This document shows positions 52,201-63,978 of a stretch of DNA of 64,000 bases, in pieces. The notes beneath the pieces are model-generated. The model saw only the letters and a program-made list of their open reading frames with translations, did no database searches and was not told the DNA's origin. This DNA is from Trichinella spiralis (lineage: Eukaryota > Nematoda > Enoplea > Trichinellida > Trichinellidae): assembly GCA_000181795.3 (NCBI GenBank), contig CM012955.1, positions 12,146,004 through 12,210,003 on the forward strand. The letters are read 5' to 3'. The translations under genes were made by a program, and so were the position numbers. Each line of letters begins with the position of its first letter. Position 1 is the stretch's first letter.

Positions 52201-55200
52201 AAACAGCCTTGGCGCAGAAGATTGCCATGCTAATTTAGTGGTTGTGCCAAAACAAAGTATATATTCTGCTGCATGTCAGCCGAAAAGTTTGGCAAAAATT
52301 CAAGAAATCGAAGCTGTCCCTCAAAAGCAAGATGCCGAACAAGAACTTGTACCTGTTGCACCGAGTCTGCTTCAACCGTTTGAAAACACGGAGCGTTTTG
52401 AAGGCCAACCTGTACACTTTGAATGTCGGGCTCTACCAGTGAACGATCCCAAAATGATAATTGAATGGTTGCATAATGGTTTGCCAATAAAAGAAGGCAA
52501 CCGATTTCGAAAAACGTTTGATTTTGGCTACGTGTCCTTGGATATTGCTTATGTCTTTCCAGATGATTCTGGAGTATATGCATGCAGAGCAAGAAATGAC
52601 CTTGGTGAAGCAGTAGTGCAGGCAGAGCTTACTGTATTAAGTAAGTGGAAAATTTGCGTTATTTAAGTCGTTCTATTGAAGTGAATTTAAATGAGGAACA
52701 TATATTTGTGCCGTCATAATACTGACAAGCATTTTCTCGTTTTTTCAGGCAAAGGTAGCGTGATGATGGATACGACTCGGCCTGAAAGCTGGCATAAGAT
52801 ACAAGAATTAGAAACGGTAGCACCTGCATTGGCAGAAGCAGAGCCTGCCGCAGCTGTGCAACCACGGTTTACGCAAGAGCTGAATTCATGTACAGATATG
52901 ATCGAAGGTCAGCCAGCTCATTTTGAAGGCAAAATAGAACCTCGCAACGATAGTTCTCTGAAAGTTCAGTGGTTTCATGATGGAAAACCCCTTCCAGCTA
53001 GTAGCAGAGTTTCATTCCAAAACGACTTTGGCCTTGTTACATTGGATATAGCATACTGCTTTCCAGAAGACAAAGGAATTTATGAGTGCCATGTAAGCAA
53101 TGCTGCGGGAACAACAAAGAGCACATGTGAACTGCAGTGTAAAGGTAAAATAAATATACTGTTCATTGAACAATACTAACACATTGAATTGTGTGCTAAC
53201 ATTAATTAATATTTACAATGAAGTTAGTTTTGTTTAACGAGTTATAAAATGATAGTAGAAAAATGTGATAAAACTGCCACGTATGATTTGTTGCCAAGTC
53301 TAATTAATGCCCAAGGTCTAGGAATAATAACAGCAGAACATTTTTAAAAGGCGTTCTTTGTACGACCCGGTTTAACCCCGGACGTGTAACTGATTTCGTT
53401 CGTATTTTTAGCGCGCTCGGCTATTTTGGCAGATACCATGCATGAAGGTAGTTTAGAAAAAATTCGAATTATTGAAGCGCCCAAAGATGTACCACCGAGT
53501 CAAGATGTTGCTTGTAACGAGCGGCCTGTTTTTACGCAGCCGTTGCGCAATATTGATGATGTTCCAGAAGGTGAAGCGGCGGTTTTTGAGTGCCGACTTA
53601 GACCTATAAATGATCCTAATCTTCATGTTGAATGGTATTTCAATGACGAGCCGTTGAAAATCAGCAATCGCATTATGCCAACTCAAGATTTTGGATATAT
53701 TACATTGAAACTAGCCAGCACTAGCACATTCGACACAGGCGTGTATTTGTGCAGAGCATGGAATCTTTTAGGTGAAGCGGTAACGACAGCGTCTCTTCAA
53801 GTACAAGGTGAGTGAAAATAACCTTGTAAAATTTCCAGTAAATAATCTCCACTGTCATGCACGACAACGAGCAGTTGGGAGTTTGTTTCATGGGATATTT
53901 TTAGGCAAGGAAAACATTCTGCGTGATAGTCAACATCCGGAAAGTTATCGAAAAGTGCAAATAATTGAAAATTTGGAAAAATTTCCTCGTCAAGAAATAG
54001 CTGAAATTGCTTATGAAAAGCCAGCGTTTGAGCAAGTAATGGAAAATTTGGAAAATCTGAACGAGGGCACGTTGGCTCGGTTGACATGCCGAGTGCGACC
54101 GGCTGATGACCCTAATTTGAAAACCGAATGGTTCTTCAACGGAAAACCACTCGCGCACAGTAAGCGTTCTGAATTGAACATCCTTATCAAATTACAACTA
54201 TTTCCAAATTTCAGGCTCTCGTATTCATCTGATGCATGAATTTGGTTATATTGCTTTGGAAATTGATCCAATTCACGTAGAAGACTCCGGTGTTTATACG
54301 TGCAAGGCGTTTAATGGAAGTGGCGAAGCAGTCACATCCGCTTCTGTGAAGGTGCTTGGTTCTGAAAGCTTATTGCTGCAAACAGAACACCCAGTCAGTT
54401 GGAAGAAAATTCAAAATTTAGAAGCAAAACCTCTGGTGGAAGTTGAAGAACAGGAGACAATTCAAGAGAAACCTCGTATTGTGCAGCCACTGCAAAATTA
54501 TTCTGACGTTCCTGAAGGATCTGCAGTGCATTTAGAGGCACTTTATGAACCTGCGAAGGACAACACACTTGTTGCTGACTGGCTACGGAATGGGGATCTG
54601 ATTATAGCTAGTCAACTGGTGAAAACGAAATGTGAACTTGGCCATGCAACTTTGGATATTGGCAACGCTTATGCAGAACAACATTCTGGCGTTTATACAT
54701 TGCGGCTGCGCAATCGTGAAGGTGAAGTAATGACCTCCTGCTCCGTAAAAGTTTTAGGAAAGAGCAATGTGTTGAATGATACACAACATGAATCGAGCTG
54801 GCGCCAGATACAAGAATTAGAGAAACCTAAAGAAGCGGAAGGAACACCAGCTGGAATATCATATGGATCACCTGTATTTACTGAGCATCTCAACAATGTT
54901 GAAGTCAATGAAGGAGAAAGCGCCAGTTTTAGATGTCAGGTATGCATGCATGCTTTGTTTTTAAAAACACCTTCCTATTTCTTTGATTCACTTAACAGAA
55001 TTTAAATCAATTTGTTTGTAATTTTCAGTACGAGCCCGTCAATGACCCGAACTTAAAATTAGAGTGGTTGCTGAACGGTAAGCCGTTGGAAGCTAGTTCC
55101 AAATTTTCAGTAAATTCTGAATTTGGATATGTGCTGATGAACATCGCCTATGTCTTTCCGGAAGATTCCGGTGTATATACGTGCAAAGCTATAAATGCAG

Positions 55201-58200
55201 CTGGTGAAGTTTCAACTTCTGGTACACTGAAATGTTTCGAGAAGGCGAACCTGATTTTGGAATCCCAACGCAGTGGTGCAATGGCAAAAATTGTTGAATT
55301 AGAAGCACCGAAGTCTCTGCCAACTGAAGATGACACTGTACCCATGCTGGCACCGCAGTTTCTTACTCCTTTGTCTGACATAACGGGCATATTCGAAGGT
55401 CAAGCTGCGCACTTCGAGACGCGTGTTGAACCAGCAAATGATCCAAATCTGGTCATAACGTGGTATCACAATGACATTCCTGTCGAAGCAACATCGCGAA
55501 TGAAGCAAATTAATGACTTTGGTTTTGTTTTGTTTGACATTTCATCAGTCGATATGCGAGACAACGGCCAGTGGACATGTGTGGCGAAAAACAAAGTTGG
55601 TCAAGCACAGTGCTCTGCTAATATACAGTGCTCTCCTAAAGCGGGCATTATAAGAGATTCGCAGCAGCCACAGAGTTTGCCGCGTATTTTAGAACTGGAA
55701 GCAGTGAAAGCAACTCCGGAAGTTCTGCCCGCTGTACCACCTGAAGCGCCAAAGTTTATTACATGCTTTCCGAAGCTGGATCCACTAACTGAAGGGGATA
55801 CGGTTCACTTGGAAGCCCAACTGGTGCCAGTTGAAGATGCAACCATGAAAGTTGAGTGGTTTCACGACAACAAACCGTTGCTGTTAGGTCACAGACTGAA
55901 AACAATTTATGATTTTGGTTTCTGTGTATTGGACATCATTTGCATTACTGCGGAAGACAGCGGAGAATATAAGTGCGTGGCAACAAACGCCTCTGGGAGT
56001 GACTGCATTAGCACAACAGTGACTTGTCAAGCAAAAGGTTCACTGCTGTTAGATCCCATTTCGCAAACAAAAGCGCAAGCAGTGAAAGATCTTGAAGACA
56101 GTCTCCAACGCATTCCTGAGAAGGATGTTCCTGAAGTGCTTAGTATGGCGCCCGTATTTACTCATCCACTGCAAAATCAATCGCAGTTGGTAGATGGCGA
56201 CAGCGTCCATCTGGAAGCACAGTTAATACCCGTTAATGACCCTGATATGAAGGTGAGCAAATTTTGACCTTTTCGCTTATTTATAGCTGATTATATGTAG
56301 GTGGAATGGTTTTTGAACGGAAATCCCTTAAAGCACGGTTCTCGTGTAAAATGCTTGAATGATTTTGGATTTGTTATTTTGGAAATTGCACCGGTTTACG
56401 CAGAAGATTCAGGCGAATATCACTGCAAAGCAACTAATTCTCAAGGTGAAGCTGTAACAAGCGCTACATTAGTCTGTCAACCCCGGGAGCGCATCATACG
56501 TGAGATGCAGTTGCCCAAAGAATTGGCAAGTGCGCAGAAGAAAATTGAAGAACTCGAAGCTCCAAAGCAGAAGTTGGACACCACGGAAGAGCCATCTTAC
56601 CCGGCCCCAACGATTACTCCTCTTACTGAAACGGAACTGGAAGTTAATGAAGGCCAAGTAGCACACTATGAGTTCAAGTTGGAACCGCTTGATGATCCTA
56701 AGATGACCGTTGAATGGTTGTACAATGGTAAACCGCTTTCCCACGGTAAGAGGTTTTTGAAGATATTTTGAAGCAATTAATTTTATTGGCATATTAATTA
56801 AGTTCTTCTTGTATGTCGTTTTCTGTGTTGCTCTGGTACGTGGATAATTTAAGGGCATTGGATTGTTTCAGTAGATTCAGTTATTCAGGATTGGTAATTT
56901 CCAAGTTGCTTTCTTTTAATTTATTTCAATATTAATTCCATATAAGAAAGCTTATGAATAAAAAATAAATAAATGGCTGATTTGAAACAGCGATATTAAA
57001 GCAACTGCATTGCAGGTTCACGGCTGAAAGCACTGTATGATTTTGGATTTGTTGTACTTGAACTTGCACCAGCCGAACCACATGACTCTGGTGAATACAC
57101 CTGCAGGGCAGTCAATGCTGCTGGTGAAGCGTCTGCGAAAGTGTCTCTTAATGTGAAAATGAATCGCGGTGTTAGCTATGATTGGATGTTGTCCCAAGCG
57201 GATGCTCGAAACAAAATCACGCAGTTAGAAGACTACCTTCACAGACCACCTGAAGAAGCTAGCCTACTAGAGCAAGATTTTGGACAGCCAGTTTTTGTTC
57301 AAGAATTGTCAGATTTGGGTGATATAAATGAAGGCGAAGCGGTACAAATTGATTGTCGTATTCAGCCTGTCGGTGATCCAACAATGCGTATTGAATGGTG
57401 GCACAACGGCCACCTTATACCTTACAGTTCTAGAATACAGACTCATCATAATTTTGGTTATGTAGCGCTGTTAATTCAGCATGCAATTCCTGAAGATACA
57501 GGAGAGTACATTTGCAAAGCTATCAACAGTAAAGGCGAATCTTCTTCGAAGTGTATCTTAACTTGTAGGTAAGTGCCACAGGATACCGTGATATATGAAA
57601 ATAAATAATGCATAAAGTTTATAATCCATAATAAGCGCGTTGAATGAATTTTCATTTCACTTGTGTATAGCACTTGTACAGATAGATTCAGTAACGCATC
57701 AGGTAAAAAAGAAAACTTTGCAAAGCGGAATTCTGTTTTAGATCAAGTACTTCTTTTCCGCCCCCGAAGTTCGTTTCACCTCTTTTGGCTATTATTTCTG
57801 ACGTTAACGAAGGTGATTCAGTGCACATGGAATGTCGAGTGATTCCAATAAATGATCCCCAACTGGAAATACAGTGGCTATTTAATGGAAAACCGCTGTC
57901 AACTGCACACAGATTCAAAACGCTTTCTGATTTTGGCTTTGTAAGCCTGGAAATTTTGTATGCTAATCCTGAAGATACAGGTACGTACACTTGCCGTGCT
58001 TGGAACAAAGCTGGTGAAGATAGTACCGCTTGTACGGTATCAGTGAAGAAACGACCGTCGCTTATTTTTGAGCGTCAAGCTCCGCCAATATCATCGCTCG
58101 ACATTGCTCGGCGCATTTCTCAGTATACAACCAAGCCATGCGTTCTTAGTGCTGAAAATTTTTACCAAGATAGAAAGTGTCAAAAGCCACAATTTGTTAG

Positions 58201-61200
58201 CCAGCTAGAGAACACGGCAGTCAATGAAGGTGACTTTGCCAAATTGGAGTGCCAGCTGACGCCAATAAATGATCCCAACATCAGAATAGAATGGTACAAA
58301 AACAACGCTCCTGTTATTTTGGGTAAATGAGTTTTTTCTTGGATATACGTATCTATTTGTCAAAACTATTCGCAGGCCATATATGTGTTTTTTTTCATGT
58401 TGTTTCAGGACAACGATTTATGTCAATTACCGATTTCGGTTACGTTGCTTTGGTACTGCTTTACGCACTACCGGTTGATACTGGTGAATATACTTGCGTA
58501 GCAACGAATAAATTTGGCTCGGACAAATCTGTGGCGACAATTGCCTGTGCACCGCAAAAACGTGTGATAACAGATTCACAGATGCCTCAAGGAAAGTCAG
58601 TAGCGTCTATTTCCAGAAATGACGAAATGCTTCATTGGTAAGTTGACAAAGTGTATTTTTAAATTTTACATAATGCTGCTTCAGGGCCGACTCTACGGAT
58701 GCACAAAACAGGGTAAATCAAGCCCCAGCTTTTACAATTGCGCCTACTCACATTCAAGCCGTAGAAGGTCAGCCGGCTCGATTCAGCTGTGCTGTCACAG
58801 GAATGCCTCAGCCAAAAGTCAGTTGGTTTGTGAATGATAAACAAGCGGTCAATGTAAGCAAATACCTAACCGACTGATTCTCGTATTGTTATTTAAATAT
58901 GCTCTACTGCGTTAGGGCTCTTACTACAAGCTTGGCTATGATGGCATGCATTACTTGACAATATTGAAAGTCCGTCCTCAACATGCTGGGGAAGTTCATT
59001 GTGTGGCGAAAAATTCCGAAGGTGAGGTGAGAACAACCACCACATTAGATGTGTTCAGAGTGGAAGATTTTCGTTCTCATTCTCTTAAACCTGCAAAACG
59101 GGAAGATGACATGGACATTGCACGACGCGAGGAACAATGGAAGCAGGAATCTCTTGGAAAATTGAAGGATGCATTTGAGAAAGCGCCAAAAGCGGATTTG
59201 CAAAAACTGATGCGAATTGAGACCGACAAACAGCAACCATCTCCTTTAGAATCAAAGGAACTAATTGACAAGTTTAAGAAAAAGAAGCAGGATGATTTTT
59301 ACGACAAAATATACTTAACTGAACAATCCAAAGTAGTACCACCATCACAGTTCACTGAAACGGTCACTCTTAGAGCTACACCGATGTTGGAAAAGGAACT
59401 TCCAAAGGAACAAAAGATTGAATATAAGCTACGCCCTGCGCCTAGGTAAACAATTACTGGCTTAGAGTGAAAGGATATTAATAAAGTATGATTGTTTTGT
59501 TTAGAACAAAAGCGACATCTGATATGCAAACACAACCGGCCTGGCATCGAAGCAGCAGACGACATCTTACTGATGAAGAAGAGAATGCACTTTATCACAG
59601 ATTGCCTGAACAGCAGAAAGAGCCTGAAATTTTTGCAAGAGACCTTGTTACGTTGAAATCTGTAAAGCCAAATATTGCTATGGAAACAGCTGATGAAAGC
59701 CACATGCAATTAGAAGAACACAAATTAGCGTCAACGCCGTCAAACAAATCTCAGCAGACGTGGACTACCAATCAAGACATACCATCACAGCAGGTTACTC
59801 TTAAGCCTAGCTTTGTCCCCAGAGCTGTGGCTTCACAAGAAAGTGGCACTTTTGATGTTGAGTAAGCAGCATTTTTGTTTAGTCTTGCAAATGGTCTCTT
59901 CACATTAATCAGTAAGTAGTACATCATGCTCATTATTTGTTTTAGATCCAGAAAAGACGCAGCAGCAGCAATGTTAAAAGTGAGAAAGTAGTTTCTTCCA
60001 TGTTTATTTAAATAGTTTTCAAAAATTATTTGCGACCACTTGGTATGCAAATGACTGTAGACTAAGGAATTCATTTTTACGGGATGGATTTTGAGAACTT
60101 TTTTATCAATCATATTTAGCGACCTAGCAAGCAGCCACCCTCAATAATCCGCCCGCTCCAGCCATGCCAAGTGGAAGCTGGTAGAAGAGTGGAACTGTCT
60201 TGTGAATTTGCAGGAAGCAAACCGTTGACCATAGTTTGGCTCAAGGATGGGAAACGTATTTCAAGTTCATTTGAATTCCAGGTCTTGTTAATAAAACGCG
60301 CTTTCATGTAATGTTGAATAATTTGTGTGCCGTGTTGCGCACTGCTTGTAGACATTGGAAACTGAAAACACCTCTAAGCTTGTCATATCAAAGGCAAAGC
60401 ACAATCACGCTGGCGAATACACAGTTGTAATCAAAAATGTTGCCGGTGAAGTGAAATCGACTGCAGACGTAGTTGTCGGTGAAAAAATTAGCAAAGGCTT
60501 TTCACCAAAGTTTATCCAAGAGATCGCGGAGGCAAGTGTAATTCAAGGGGCAACGATTCGATTTGACGCTCGTCTAGCTGGAAAGCCTATTCCGCAAGTT
60601 GTCTGGCTAAAGGTAGCCAGCCATATGTAAAAGTCATATACATTTTCAAAATCATAAACAGTGTTATTATATTTAGGATGATAAACAAATAATCGATGAC
60701 GCCCATTTTGTTATTACAGCGGATCAGGATTTGTATTCTTTGATAATCACAGAAGCGTTTCCACAAGATGCTGGGATGTATGAATGCGTAGCGCGCAATG
60801 TTCACGGAGAAGCAAAATGTCATGCTACGCTCACCGGTTAGTCAGTTTTTGTAATAGGATAAATTGTTCGTTATTTGTACAACGTAGTTATTTTTGAAGT
60901 ACATTCTCTGTATATCGAGTACCGTTATTATTCTGTACCTACTTTATAGTTACCAAGCCGACTGCATTCAAGCCATCTCCACAGGTAGCAAAGAATGTTC
61001 AATCGGCATCATTACCGCAGCTTGTTGTCAATAAAGGTGATGTGGCAACATTAAAAATTCCTGTATCTGCTGAACAAGGTTGGCAAACATATGATACATG
61101 TATTGCAGCTAATGTTTCAAATCCTTTAAAGGTTTGTCAGTAAAATGGTATAAAGATAACAAGCTACTTTCACCGGATAATCGCATATCGACCATGTGTA

Positions 61201-63978
61201 AGGATGGAATAGTTTCGTTGATAATAAAGAATTCCGATATACACGACAGTGGAAATTACAAAGCTGAAATAACGTCTTCGAAGGGCACTTCAGTCGCTGT
61301 ATTTACGATGCTGTGCAAAGGTAATTTTATAGTTTTAAACTTCTGCTATATTTCAGCGTACATTTTTTTCAGGAACATGACATATTTTGAAGAAGACACA
61401 AACAGAAGAGGCAACTGTTGCTGCTTAATCATTTTTGCAAATTTTGCTTTTAGGCCAGCTTGCTTATACTACACCTGTGCAAGTTTTCAAATTCACTGCA
61501 ATCAATGCTTTACGAGTAACGATGCGTCAATTGACATGATCCTTGTTAGGCCATACAGAAATTTTATTGCTTTCAAATCATATTTTATAGCTTGTTGTTG
61601 CGTGTGTTTGTTATTTTCAATTCACTTTTTAGAAGGGAGTGCAAAGAAGTTTCTTCTCCGTAGCTTTTAAGCTTGTAGCAAACATTCTTCAGCTGGAATC
61701 ACTGATCCAAATGCAAAAGCGTCACAAACATCCATTATTTCTTATTTATTTTTAATTATTTGTGTTGCAACCATTGTTGTATAGATAGAAATCCAAAAGT
61801 AACCGCACAGCTCGATTTCAGTTCAATAAACAACAAACATTACATATTTAAGGGTCATATTTTAGCAGTGAACCGTGGCCGTTGGAAAATAGCACAGGTA
61901 CGGCAAAACATAATTAATGAAAAGTGCAAACAAACCAGCTGTATGCAGCAGCACAAATTTGATAACTTATTAACAATGCAGTATGAAATATTACTGAATC
62001 ACAACTAGAGCCGTAAAGTATAATAATTTGTTTCTTACACTATGAGAGAAAGAGAGACAAGCAGACCGTGTGTGTGTTGTGTCAATTTCACCTTAATGTT
62101 GTTAACTGAACCAGGTATTACTATGTATTATTATAATTATATGCGTACACAGAAAATTGATTGAATATTTACGTGACATTTTCAACAGACAATACCTTTT
62201 TGGAGAGTAAAACGCAAATGATATATGAGCAAGTTTTTGCTAAAGTCACTGCAAAATTAACCACACATACTAAGTAATAAGCTGACTGATTCATACCGAA
62301 TGCCTGATCGAGATCAGATCAACCAAAATTACAATCAACTATTAGCTGTTTGAGTACATTCATGAGTACCTTGTTTTAACCCCTCTCATTGTGAAACAAC
62401 TCACCAACAGAAAAATAAAATAAAGAACATTTAGACTCACATACCTTTTACCGTTGGGCTTCTCATTCGTTCCCAAGGAAGACACCAAAGTCTATGCCGC
62501 TTGGATTCACCAGCCCGCATTCTTCTGATCGAATTTCAGCTGCAGAATCTATCAGCTATGATGACATCGGTTCTGCTCTTTATTTTGAAACGGAACTAAA
62601 AGATATCACAAGTGAGGCTGGAACTCCAGTCACATTTGCATGCAAAGTAAGCATCGACAAAACTACAATATATGTTATGTAACGTCTACACGCCACCTTA
62701 GCTTGTGGGAGATGCGGAGAGAATTGTATGGCGCAAAGATGGTCAAATTATGGAAGAAGGGGACGAATTTGTACAGCAGTACAACAGTCACAATGGATGG
62801 TGCAAATTAACCATTTCTGAAGTTTTCCCCGAAGATCAAGGAATTATTTCATGCCAAGCTATTAATAAGAGTAACGAATCAGTAACGTCATGCTTTTTTA
62901 CAGTTCAAGGTAAGTACTTGGTTGTGCTTTCATCTGCTGATAAAGATATATATTATTGTTGAAAAGTTTGAATATTACAAGATCGAATTACTGAATAACT
63001 AACTGTTGTTGATATAGTTCAAACAATGCAACATGAACAGTTTGGTAATTATAATACGTAACAATGTATAAAAACACCGTATTGAAAAGTCAGGGAAATT
63101 TGAAATAACTAAAAACATAATAAGAAAAAGAATTTCTTTCTAGACATAACAATAACAGATAAAAGTATTAGTAAATTCACAACTCGTTATTCCAGTTTTA
63201 ACTATCTTTTTCCCGCCATTTTACACACGTATATATATGTGCGTGACAAACTTTTTTTCTCATTACTATAAAATTGCTGGCTGAGTTTATGTTCAATAAT
63301 TATAAAGTTCATTTTCCATATTCAACTAGTAGTAGTAGCCCATTCATTGATTACCACGAAAAGCTACTTGAATAGCATGCTTGTTTCTAAGGTAAGAGAA
63401 TTCCTTTTCCGCGATAAAATTCATGATAGTATTTTCAAATTCATTGTTTAAAGAGCTTTTTATTAATATCAAGCAGTATGCTATTGGTCACAGTTCAGTT
63501 TAGTAGCTTTATTAATAGCGAACGACATTTGAACGTTGCAGTGCAGCTGATAGTTTTGAATAGATTTTAAAATTGATCATAAACACGAAGAAGCAAAGAA
63601 TTTCATCCTGTTAATCAGTCACGCGTTGATCATGTTATTATTTAATTTGAGATTTCAAGTCGAATACGAAAAGCAAGTCAGCATCAGCATTTCCTTCATT
63701 GGAAATGCTGCCTCCGTGCATCACTAAGCATTTGGAAACCGTAACCACACCTCCAAACACTACTGTGTGTCTTTTTGTCGAGTTTTACTCCACTGCCGCT
63801 GCAGACGTTCAGTGGTTTTATGAACAGAAAGCTCTTCCTAATTCACCTAAATGCACACAAAGGCGTGGTACCAACTGGGCGCAGTTGCAGCTTATATCAC
63901 CACAGGAAGGTTGTTACAGTGTGAAAGTGACCAATGACTTCGGAACCGCTACGAGTATTGCGTACATAACGGTGCAAG
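43653..63978 (+). CDS. ketn-1: Kettin (titin-family Ig-linker actin-binding protein), 3'-incomplete in the window
   Basis: I trace 44 exons with consistent phases, at least 4683 residues and 35 Ig domains. The length and Ig number match insect kettin (about 4800 residues, 35 Igs). Kettin is a modular thin-filament protein; in insects each Ig-linker unit contacts actin and the protein ties thin filaments to the Z-disc. The core is an Ig of about 95 residues plus a linker of about 35 residues. The start MPFKRPLGTYNGKQQPPSFI joins PLQNKRSVVG to build the first Ig. The ATG immediately follows ttgtag, with an in-frame stop in that acceptor, so the mRNA is either trans-spliced or has a leader intron. 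Key long exons are 48076-49029, 49750-50940, 51852-52640, 54215-54939 and 55029-56252, each carrying several domains. The last donor at 63979 shows that the gene continues. Symbol follows the nematode name. Confidence 0.9.
46783..46808. repeat. (TTA)n microsatellite forming a 3' splice site
   Basis: About eight TTA units end directly in the acceptor TTATTAG at 46809. The repeat itself supplies the intron end of a 74-nt kettin intron. Confidence 0.85.
47234..58637 (+). other. Kettin Ig-linker super-repeat array (Ig7-Ig29)
   Basis: Exons: 47234-47434, 47491-47634, 47785-48015, 48076-49029, 49096-49205, 49346-49493, 49548-49691, 49750-50940, 51319-51570, 51635-51778, 51852-52640, 52749-53144, 53412-53807, 53905-54159, 54215-54939, 55029-56252, 56301-56745, 57016-57568, 57742-58322 and 58409-58637. 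Each unit reads PxFxxPLxxxxxxxEGxxVHxE, then PxNDPxLxVxWFxNGxPL, GHRFxxxxDFGFVxLDI, PEDSGxYTCxAxN and a linker of the form KSxxLxTQHPxSWxKIQELE. About twenty linkers are readable; they degrade at the C-terminal end, where the one before Ig28 is nearly absent. Many units have lost the B-strand cysteine but keep the F-strand one. Confidence 0.88.
49237..49268. repeat. (TA)n microsatellite in a kettin intron
   Basis: About 15 TA units in the intron 49206-49345. Similar TA runs lie in introns at about 32387-32406 and 51795-51820. Confidence 0.85.
58685..59979 (+). other. Kettin Ig30 and the long charged spacer after it
   Basis: Exons 58685-58853, 58916-59445, 59505-59861 and 59946-59979. After Ig30 the frame runs for about 300 residues without an Ig: basic/acidic helix (REEQWKQESLGKLKDAFEKA, LIDKFKKKKQDDFYDKIY), then polar, Gln/Ser/Thr-rich sequence (TNQDIPSQQVTLKPSFVPRA). 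A 34-nt microexon (59946-59979) encodes SRKDAAAAMLK and restores phase. It probably acts as a flexible or extended spacer between the linker array and the final Igs; no catalytic domain is seen. Confidence 0.75.
61321..62539 (+). other. Long kettin intron before Ig34
   Basis: A 1219-nt phase-1 intron, much longer than most in the gene. It contains the 25-bp dispersed repeat copy at 61794-61818. A T-rich acceptor (ttcttcag, AG at about 61690) opens a phase-compatible frame ending in a hydrophobic tail, which would make a truncated isoform; I treat that as possible but unsupported. Confidence 0.5.
61794..61818 (+). repeat. Dispersed repeat fragment, copy B (25 bp)
   Basis: Perfect reverse complement of 36745-36769. 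The core includes gtaaccgcacagctcgattt. Sequence beyond the 25 bp diverges in both copies, as expected for old element ends. Confidence 0.6.
62910..63681 (+). other. Kettin intron before Ig35
   Basis: A 772-nt phase-1 intron with GTAAGT donor and tandem CAG acceptors. AT-rich; the frames inside show no Ig features. Confidence 0.55.

Larger units (their letters stand above)
60120..63978 (+). other. Kettin C-terminal Igs in the window (Ig31-Ig35)
   Basis: Exons 60120-60281, 60352-60612, 60677-60836, 60950-61078, 61132-61320, 62540-62646, 62702-62909 and 63682-63978. Domain starts: PPSIIRPLQPCQVEAG, FSPKFIQEIAEASVIQG, QLVVNKGDVATLKIPV, ALYFETELKDITSEAG and PPCITKHLETVTTPPN. Ig33 is degenerate (no canonical A strand or B-strand Cys). 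The acceptor for the exon at 62540 (ATTTCAG) was chosen because it alone restores phase 1 from the exon ending at 61320. For the last exon, tandem acceptors at 63682 and 63688 both keep frame. Confidence 0.75.

Noticed and set aside
53340-53400. GC-richer patch with gacccggtttaaccccgg resembling part of a tRNA
   Set aside because: It has no paired A and B boxes at tRNA spacing and no cloverleaf could be drawn by eye; it lies inside a kettin intron.
57670-57701. Possible extra kettin mini-exon in the intron 57569-57741
   Set aside because: It has acceptor- and donor-like ends but is 32 nt long, so including it would put the next Ig out of frame.
61441-61480. Possible extra exon after taggccagct in the long kettin intron
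   Set aside because: The donor is poor, and the neighbouring exons join in phase without it through the acceptor at 62538-62539.
27381-63978. UNC-89/obscurin or twitchin as the identity of the Ig genes
   Set aside because: There are no SH3, RhoGEF-PH, fibronectin type III or kinase domains, and the KIQELE-type linkers are specific to kettin.
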